From: Kipferlia bialata
Taxonomy: Eukaryota > Fornicata
Assembly (NCBI GenBank): GCA_003568945.1
Contig: BDIP01000124.1
Location: 1 to 30,302, forward strand
DNA: 30,302 nt
Direction of reading: 5' to 3'
A program made the translations under genes and the position numbers. Below are positions 21,936 to 26,165 of this stretch, in pieces. Numbering within the stretch: position 1 is the first letter of the stretch; every line of letters begins with the position of its first letter. Below the pieces are notes generated by a model. It ran no database searches. It was not told where the DNA came from and saw only the letters and a program-made list of their open reading frames with translations.

Positions 21936-22811
21936 GATGTCAACTACCATCAGTATCAGTATCAACTGAATATACTCATTTCAGGTCATCAGTGGCCATC
22001 TTTCCATCCTGAGGCAGCTGTCCCCCCTCATCGACTCTGCCCTCGGGTCTCTGCACCCAGACAGAACACGGGCTGGGGAGAGAGAGGGAGAGGGAATGGG
22101 AGAGAGAGAGAGGGAATACACGCACTGGCCAGCTCCCAGAACTATGGAGGTATATACCTTTTTATCTATGTATATGTATGAACCAATGAGCCATGACCAG
22201 TGAATATCAGCATGTCTCATATATCATATGTATTAGATATGTGATTTGTGTCAATATGGTCTAATATCCCAGGTTGGAGCTGATTGAGTTAGCCATCATA
22301 TAGCATATACATAGTGGGCTACTGAATAGCAGTGTATATTTGATTTGCATGTATTCGTACACTATCTAACGCTAGGTTGGAGGCAGGAATGCCGAGCTGA
22401 TTGAGTTGGCCATCCCGGACTGTCTAAGGGAGGCCAAGAGTGTGTATCTGGAGCCAAGGATAGCTAAGAAGAAGAAGATGACAGGTATGGATATGTGTTC
22501 CGTTGTGTATGCTGTGTGTATATTCTGACTCCCTAGGTAGAGAGAGGTGCACCTGTTGGGCCAGCAGTCTAGCCTTCACTCTCTTGCTGGGGCCTCTGCA
22601 GGCAGTGCCAGGGGACATCGAGAGCAGGTATATATCACATCATACACACACACATATACATTTGAAAATGCATGGCAATAGTTTAGTATTTAGTGATTTC
22701 AAAAGCCTCACCCCCAGGCTGAACGAGGTTGAGACAGTCGAGTACCACCTGTCCCTCAGGGGCACAGACCAGTACTCTGAGGTGCTGGAGAGTATGCCAG
22801 AGGACGAGTAG
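135..22811 (+). CDS. RNF213: RNF213 (mysterin)-like giant AAA+ protein, 5'-partial, 100 exons in view
   Basis: Rebuilt by joining 100 exons whose phases all agree; coding length is 12,343 nt, giving 4,113 residues after one leftover base and ending in TAG. Numbering here starts at the first whole codon (Trp, 136-138). Seen directly: P-loops GDPQCGKT (364-371) and GHTGTGKS (954-961), Walker B LFLDEVN (1438-1444), a third P-loop-like GHEGKS (1840-1845), and the segment HRDWRTVFTSDSFDSLP near 2540. Compared from memory with human RNF213, these fall in the same order and spacing as its AAA2, AAA3, AAA4 and the end of its AAA core, and the C-terminal third also aligns in pattern. RNF213 is a cytosolic dynein-like ATPase ring fused to an E3 ligase that acts on lipid droplets and intracellular bacteria. 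This copy lacks a RING and has an altered RZ finger, so ligase activity is doubtful. The start codon lies left of the window. Exon coordinates are given in the region entries that follow. Confidence 0.85.
286..323 (+). repeat. Donor-side echo 1 of exon 1
   Basis: Copy of the last about 35 nt of exon 1 plus its GTA donor, placed 119 bp downstream of the real junction (201/202; echo junction 320/321). The single difference from the exon in the compared part is CTG to CTC, a synonymous change, so the encoded tip stays YPLLSFLPVQK. It is in a different frame relative to exon 1 and has no good acceptor, so it is most likely not a separate exon. Confidence 0.85.
389..425 (+). repeat. Donor-side echo 2 of exon 1
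   Basis: Second copy of the exon 1 tip plus GTA, junction 423/424, 103 bp after the first echo. It would encode YPLLSFLPLQK, one conservative change from the exon. It lies in the same frame as exon 1, and the 222 nt between the two donors contain no stop, so use of this donor would extend the exon by 74 hydrophobic codons and still join exon 2 in phase. More likely it is a copied tip. Confidence 0.8.
1353..1387 (+). repeat. Acceptor-side echo of exon 5
   Basis: Resembles the start of exon 5 (1436-1474): CCCAGTTCATGAA and CCTGGCC are shared, with several substitutions and a small length difference. The copy is 83 bp upstream of the real acceptor. Changes are not synonymous, so this one looks decayed. 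Confidence 0.75.
1766..1819 (+). repeat. Acceptor-side echo of exon 7, possible 39-nt mini-exon
   Basis: The branch/acceptor motif CTAATCCCAG and the next 23 nt (1781-1803) are identical to the start of exon 7 (1909-1931), 128 bp upstream of it. The frame stays open to a GTGAAC donor at 1820, so 1781-1819 could splice as a 39-nt in-frame exon reading YRPLDCQLIFTI. Whether it is used is unknown. Confidence 0.85.
2083..2103 (+). repeat. Acceptor-side echo of exon 8
   Basis: CTAGGAACTCCTG is shared with the acceptor and first bases of exon 8 (2170 onward), 76 bp upstream, including a CTCATTCTAG acceptor-like motif. Similarity stops after the first 9 exon bases, making it a short example. Confidence 0.6.
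2824..5530 (+). other. Gene 1 exons 11-22: first AAA module (AAA2-like)
   Basis: Exons: 2824-2929, 3022-3315, 3412-3548, 3731-3905, 3987-4082, 4212-4467, 4579-4660, 4739-4928, 4997-5098, 5169-5251, 5334-5392, 5468-5530. Residues 340-887. Exon 11 carries an intact P-loop, GDPQCGKT, followed by HFI. Exon 12 then encodes RLFVNETLTHCGAIHAL and CVHFDVSP, the same order as the nucleotide-binding and Walker-B-like strands of the RNF213 AAA2 module (FHFDVTSS in human, from memory). No DE follows the Walker B strand, in keeping with a module that binds but does not hydrolyse ATP. Exon 16 has NMGSFSMFVDVLAAYL, matching the later helical segment. Exon 18 holds a low-complexity insert rich in Glu/Arg and then Ser. 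Confidence 0.75.
3629..3651 (+). repeat. Donor-side echo of exon 13, possible 12-nt micro-exon
   Basis: A 23-nt perfect copy of the exon 13 tip and donor (real 3529-3551), exactly 100 bp downstream, with unrelated flanks on both sides. TTACCCAG inside the copy resembles an acceptor, so 3637-3648 could splice as a 12-nt micro-exon adding Glu-Ala-Pro-Ala in frame between exons 13 and 14. Confidence 0.9.
5594..9129 (+). other. Gene 1 exons 23-36: second AAA module (AAA3-like, apparently active)
   Basis: Exons: 5594-5807, 5874-6285, 6348-6445, 6506-6623, 6704-6919, 6999-7079, 7151-7344, 7423-7633, 7706-7799, 7871-7919, 7974-8353, 8418-8501, 8598-8884, 8947-9129. Residues 888-1761. The P-loop GHTGTGKS is split by intron 23. 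Walker B is LFLDEVN in exon 32, with both acidic residues present and an Asn two places on, as in RNF213 (FFDEANT in human, from memory). The next segment (LILDRCFNGESLS, then VVGAVNLG) follows the human order through sensor 1, where Asn is kept. VYAVCPLSASLK in exon 33 matches the conserved 'VHPLP' stretch. Compared with animal RNF213, more than 400 residues of low-complexity or unassigned sequence separate Walker A from Walker B. This is the only module here with both Walker motifs intact. Confidence 0.8.
9189..10846 (+). other. Gene 1 exons 37-44: third AAA module (AAA4-like, degenerate)
   Basis: Exons: 9189-9342, 9425-9515, 9579-9809, 9906-9990, 10065-10130, 10174-10523, 10587-10654, 10725-10846. 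Residues 1761-2150. The stretch LTPRHRMAVVALSLS, then FPVLLVGHEGKSLAWSLF (1834-1851), aligns well with the human region ending in LFLVGKPGSSKSLAK, but the P-loop is two residues shorter: GHEGKS in place of GKPGSSKS. The Walker B equivalent is LLLLEGAE in place of VVVLDEVG, so the Asp-Glu pair is lost. Downstream PLDPTVQNRMLVVYMP matches the sensor/arginine-finger segment (LDPAKMNRG in human, from memory), with the NR kept. I infer a structural AAA module that cannot use ATP normally. Exon 42 ends at an apparent GC donor. Confidence 0.75.
10918..12901 (+). other. Gene 1 exons 45-54: last AAA modules (AAA5/AAA6 position)
   Basis: Exons: 10918-11018, 11094-11317, 11393-11462, 11531-11599, 11717-11852, 11953-12051, 12137-12217, 12300-12380, 12493-12625, 12691-12901. 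Residues 2150-2552. No P-loop is visible, as expected for the inactive last modules of the RNF213 ring. Exons 53-54 (CLVWMCDLAEIEPAHVR, then AYVVCVAFTP, an acidic Glu/Gly-rich insert, and HRDWRTVFTSDSFDSLP) reproduce the order at the end of the human AAA core, where a strand and an insert are followed by a WxSxHIDDL segment. Exon 46 has an odd Cys-rich patch, CGCCDDTLDSLLLCC, with no histidines or spacing typical of a RING. Confidence 0.65.
13067..13118 (+). repeat. 26-bp tandem duplication at the start of the intron after exon 55
   Basis: Two identical 26-bp units (13067-13092 and 13093-13118) begin one base inside the intron, right after the GAG/GT donor. Each contains TTTGCAG and GATATC. 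This is a direct head-to-tail copy with no spacer, unlike the spaced junction echoes, and it does not include exon bases. Confidence 0.9.
16967..16990 (+). repeat. Short acceptor-side echo of exon 74
   Basis: CTTACCGCAAG followed by GCCTCACC repeats the acceptor form and first 8 bases of exon 74 (17030 onward), 51 bp upstream. It is a weak case because only about 10 bases are identical. The same intron (16823-17029, 207 nt) is one of the longer ones. Confidence 0.4.
18422..18457 (+). repeat. Acceptor-side echo of exon 81
   Basis: A branch/acceptor motif ACTGACCCACAG plus 16 bases identical to the start of exon 81 (18542 onward), then a close continuation, 109 bp upstream. In the exon's frame the copy meets TGA at the sixth codon, so it cannot replace or precede the exon as coding sequence. 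Confidence 0.85.
19010..19395 (+). other. Gene 1 exons 83-85: position of the RZ finger, degenerate
   Basis: Exons: 19010-19074, 19135-19229, 19311-19395. Residues 3600-3682. Aligned by eye with human RNF213 (recalled): human WYTCPNGHP...ECG...CIDCHAPIGG against QYHQMGGHYPLG...ACG...IHLDCG here. The GH, the CG and the last Cys are kept; the first ligand Cys is Gln (or His one place earlier) and the third Cys is His3634. The following PKATRMSWLATYAAVIF matches the human helix after the RZ finger (PPVVFLLIRLLTHLALLL), which fixes the register. A zinc site using H3613/H3618/C3629/H3634/C3637 remains possible. The RZ finger carries the RING-independent ligase activity of RNF213, so this matters for function. 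Confidence 0.45.
19765..19797 (+). repeat. Donor-side echo of exon 87, possible 24-nt micro-exon
   Basis: A 33-nt copy of the exon 87 tip and donor (19683-19715), 82 bp downstream, with one difference (GCC to GCT, both Ala). Using the GAG at 19766-19768 as acceptor, 19769-19792 would be a 24-nt in-frame insert reading IMRCTEAK, the same peptide as the exon end. Flanking intron sequence is unrelated. Confidence 0.92.
20058..20103 (+). repeat. Acceptor-side echo 1 of exon 89, possible 33-nt mini-exon
   Basis: CCTAACCCCCAAG and the next 25 bases match the acceptor and start of exon 89 (20282 onward), apart from one acceptor base, 211 bp upstream. The frame is open to GTATAA at 20104, so 20071-20103 (33 nt) would insert in frame, starting NLRDTLERD. 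Confidence 0.88.
20167..20201 (+). repeat. Acceptor-side echo 2 of exon 89
   Basis: Second copy, 101 bp before the real acceptor and 110 bp after echo 1. Intron bases upstream (TTATAGTATCCAG and the CCTAACCCCC motif) are also shared with the real junction, so the repeat unit reaches into the intron here. The exon part carries several changes and is one base shorter, breaking the frame. Confidence 0.85.
20654..20693 (+). repeat. Donor-side echo of exon 90, possible 21-nt micro-exon
   Basis: About 38 bases of the exon 90 tip and donor (20559-20598) reappear 95 bp downstream with two differences, GCT to GCA and CCC to CCA, both synonymous. With the CACCCAG inside the copy as acceptor, 20670-20690 would be a 21-nt in-frame insert reading IGGEPM between split codons. 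Confidence 0.9.
20904..20946 (+). repeat. Acceptor-side echo of exon 92, possible 30-nt mini-exon
   Basis: CCTCACTCCAG plus a near copy of the exon 92 start (21005 onward), 88 bp upstream. It is open for 30 nt (20917-20946) to a GTATAT donor at 20947, in the correct phase, and would add AAMYFDMTT-like sequence where the exon reads AAMSFVIE. Confidence 0.85.
21136..21205 (+). repeat. Acceptor-side echo of exon 93, possible 57-nt mini-exon
   Basis: CTAACCCTCAG and a diverged copy of the exon 93 start (21235 onward), 86 bp upstream. The copy reads ARLSYSCRHTL where the exon reads ARLSYTLRHRL; GCC/GCA, CTC/CTG and AGA/CGA are synonymous. It stays open to a GTATAT at 21206 (57 nt, in phase), but the end is TC/TA microsatellite, so a donor there is easily found by chance. 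Confidence 0.75.
21699..21722 (+). repeat. Echo of the start of exon 96
   Basis: TACCCCCTAATGTCCCTGAT and following bases resemble exon 96 at 21786-21809 (87 bp away) with a few changes, among them one that creates TAG. No matching acceptor is preserved, so it is decayed. Confidence 0.65.
22265..22297 (+). repeat. Acceptor-side echo of exon 98 with an internal gap
   Basis: CCCAGGTTGGA followed by GAGCTGATTGAGTT matches the start of exon 98 (22376 onward), 103 bp upstream, but 13 bases in the middle of the exon segment are missing, which shifts the frame. The gap shows the copy is drifting freely. Confidence 0.85.
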
Positions 22812-23439
22812 AGAGAGGACAAAAACTCAGAATAGAATTCAAATTTGATGAGACAGTGGTACTGGTAGGAAGAGGCACCATTCCCTCCTGGTCTCTCTCG
22901 TACTGGTCAACAACTCCCGCTAAAGCTACCTGTTGGGGGTCCATTGCAGATAACTGGTCAGAAAGTGGAAAGCTGCAGCTAAAAACAGTTTCTACTGTGA
23001 ATAGACAGTGGAATTGAACATGGGCCTTGTTCACTTTCACTACTGTATCAAATGACTGCAGAATTTGATTTTAGCTGCAGACAACACTGCAAAACTCTGG
23101 ACTGACCCAACACAAAAACTGGACTGGGCTCAATTAAATCTTTGGTGCAGATTTTTATTCTTTTGTTCAATTCTTAATGTCGACGCCAGTATAAACTTGC
23201 TCTGGTTCAAAATGGAAAGTCAACCCCTAACTCATATTTGATCAAAAAACAAGGAGACAAAATCCTCATGAATTGAAGGTCATCCTCTCATAGTGACTCT
23301 GTAACACAGTGGGCTTCCGTTACTGCGCGTGTATCCTACTACCCCGCTGCATCTACTAGTGTATACATAGTTCCTGTAGTTCCTCTAGTTCCTCTAGTAT
23401 CCCCATCCCCCCTGGTTTCCCCCGTACCCCACCTGTGCC
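22812..23439. other. 628-nt spacer between the two genes
   Basis: Follows the TAG of gene 1 and precedes the ATG of gene 2. Base composition is more even and A-richer than the exons, and it lacks the TC/poly-C tracts of the introns. It must hold the 3' end of gene 1's transcript and the promoter of gene 2, but I recognise no specific element. A minus-strand open frame (22756-23040) is discussed as a finding. The last about 70 bases before gene 2 are pyrimidine-rich. Confidence 0.7.
23368..23397 (+). repeat. Three tandem 9-bp units 43-72 bp upstream of the gene 2 start
   Basis: TAGTTCCTG, TAGTTCCTC, TAGTTCCTC, then TAG. The array sits just upstream of the C-rich leader of gene 2. It may be a promoter-proximal repeat; no function can be read from it. 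Confidence 0.7.
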
Positions 23440-24498
23440 ATGGACACCCCCTCCATGTCTGAGCTCTCAATGGGAGCCGCAGTATCCTCCGAGGTAGCCC
23501 AGAAGCGCCTCAACGAGCTGTTCCTGGCCTTCCTGTCCTCCCCAGAGATGCTGGGAAGGGTGATGACTGTGGTCGAGGATATCAAGGTATGACTATGTGT
23601 GTATGTATACCTATAACTGGTGCATGTGGTTGTGTTTCTGATGGATACCAGTATATACATAGATATATATCGATACGCACCTGTGCTTGTGTATATGGTA
23701 CGGTATTGCAAGGTATATGTTGTCAACCACACTGGTACCGTTGTGTTGACCATATACTCTTTGCCCTCCTATCACTAGCTATGAACATATTCCTTATCCA
23801 TGTGCATATGACTAACACCCCAGGCTGGCCGTGAGGTGACTGGCTCCCCTGTGCGTGCCGACTCTGCCCTCCGCAGCCCCACCCCCTCCACCCCACCCAC
23901 GCCCCTCTCCCCGTCGGGCTCTGTCATGTCCCCCTCCTCCCTCTGCTCCTCCCCCTCCCTGTCCCCCACCATACCATCACCTACTAGGGGGCTCGAGACA
24001 TTCGTGTCACTGTCCCCATCACCCGTGCTCGACAGAGAGGTATGTGTTATTATCGTGCTGCTGCACTATGTGTATATGTACCTCCCTAATGCATTGGTAC
24101 TTTACTACTAGCAATTGTGTTATACTACTATGTGGCTTGTATATGTTGTACTTTCCGCATACCCCCCCCCCCCCCCTTTCCCCCCTCACTGGTAATTTAG
24201 TGTGTCTACATATTGTATCTTCCCTCACGTACACATAGTCTCTCAAGGCAGTATTATATTCCTCACCGTAGGTCCAGCACCCCCCCATCTCTCTGGCTCT
24301 CTGTCTCTCTCAATATATATGTATGGATTATAGAGACCTCTAACTCAGGCCAAGCACGTCCCCTCCTCCACCCCCTCTCTCTCCTCCTCCTTCAGAGAGA
24401 GAGAGAGCCAGGGCGAGACAGCCGAGGGCAAGATCCCCAACCTCATGTCCCTCATCGTCAAGCAGGTATTCCTCTCCCTCTCTCTCTCTCTCTCTCTC

Positions 24499-24543
<45 letters not shown>

Positions 24544-26127
24544 GTCTCTCCATTGTATATACAAAGTGTGCCATGTCGTTCCCCTTGCTGCAGATTGGAG
24601 AAGAAGCTACTCTCTCTCTATCTCTCTCTCCTTCCTATCATGTAGTCCTATTTGTGTTACCAAGTATATATAGATATATCCATACCTGACCTCCAGCCCG
24701 TTGAGCAGCACAGGCTGGAGAAGAGGCTGCTATCGGTGGTACAGGCAGCATTCCCAGAAGGTACAGATGCACCATATATACAGAGTATTATATGTGGTTG
24801 AATGAAAATGTATATATATATCTTGTATATATATTGAGTTAGCTGTGGTTCAGGCAGCATTCCCAGAAGGTATGCAAATACCGAGTCCCCCCCCCCACCA
24901 CCACACCCACACACTATCCCCGTTCCGTTGAGTGTGTACTGGAGTACTCACCCCCTAGGCCTCACCTTCCACTCCCGTCTCCCCTGGCCCCTTTATCTCT
25001 CTGGGTTTGACCACTCGGGACTCGAGGACAACATCGCACAGTCAGGTATGATACACTTCAGCTACATTCCCTCCCTCTCTCTCTCTCTCTCCCCCCCCCC
25101 CCCCCCCCCCCCCCTCCCCTCCCCTTCCTTCACACAGACAATGAGCACAGTATGAGAGAGAGAGGTCTCTTCCTCCATCACTCTCTCTTATTCCCTCTCT
25201 CCCCCCCCCCTCCAATCCCTCCCCCACCCCAGGCCCCCACCTGGTGGATGTGTGGTCCAGGCATATCTTCAGTGGCGGGTGTTCTCTGGACACCTTCACA
25301 GGGGACACCCTCAACCTGACCCACCTCTATGTCTCAGACATGTTCCTCCTCATGAGTGTGCTCAGAAGGCTGCCCACCGTCAAGCACTTGATGCTCGACA
25401 TGCCCCGTGTCCACAGGTGCGTACTCTCTCTCTCTCTCTCTCTCTCCCTCTCTCTGTCTCTCTCTCTCGCCAAAGTACCCCACCTCCCTTTCACTTCCTC
25501 TCTCTCTCACACACACCCAACCTGTCCAACCTTCTAGGAAGCGCTTCTTCCGTGGCAACGTGCAGTTTAGCACCCTGCACATCTACAACTCAGCCGAGGC
25601 AGTGGTGCCTACTGCCGCTGTCCCTATCTCCAGTGCCCCAGGGGACAAGTCGTCTCTCTCCACCTCTCTCCTACCACCTATCCGGGAGGAGTCTGTCGAT
25701 GCCGCCGAGCCATCCACCCCAAGGTACATACTCGATATATAGTGTGGAGCGTCTCTCCTATCTGTATTCTTCATTACTATATTATTGTATAGTATGTATC
25801 CCTGACCTCCAGGTCCCTCGACCCCGATCACTCTTTCACGCACCACTCCCCTGCCCGCCCCACTGCCCTCACCCACCTTGACACCGACAAGGCTCAGGCC
25901 GGCACAGGCAGTGGCGTCATAGACTCACTGCTCAAGGTGGGTACTACTTCCTCGATTGCAATATTGTTACCCCCCATCACCCCCTAGGTACTCAAGCTGC
26001 GTCTGAAGGAGGACCCCGTCCGCAGGGCCAAGGCCGCCTCCGAGGCTGCCCCTCTCCCCACCCCCACCCTCATTCCTGTAGTGGTGCAGTCTGACACACT
26101 GTCGCTGTTCGAGGGAGGTGAGGGTAT

Positions 26128-26165
<38 letters not shown>

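Larger units (their letters stand above)
19478..22811 (+). other. Gene 1 exons 86-100: C-terminal lobe
   Basis: Exons: 19478-19544, 19635-19710, 19904-19991, 20282-20342, 20488-20595, 20774-20823, 21005-21086, 21235-21322, 21372-21440, 21535-21603, 21783-21863, 21985-22149, 22376-22484, 22537-22627, 22718-22811. Residues 3682-4113. The first part (FQEIMRCTEAKAMSYISCAM, then NLRDTLEREFKTDIS) matches in pattern the RNF213 helices after the RZ finger (conserved R..WE segment). The remainder is shorter than in animals and ends in an acidic tail, MPEDE. Exon 97 has a Glu/Arg/Gly-rich linker and exon 98 a run of four lysines. Introns here are longer than in the middle of the gene (up to 290 nt) and carry the densest set of exon-tip copies. 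Confidence 0.7.

Noticed and set aside
24267-24300. Echo of gene 2 exon 3 (TAGGTCCAGCACCC)
   Set aside because: The match is short and C-rich; it could be real but cannot be told from chance.
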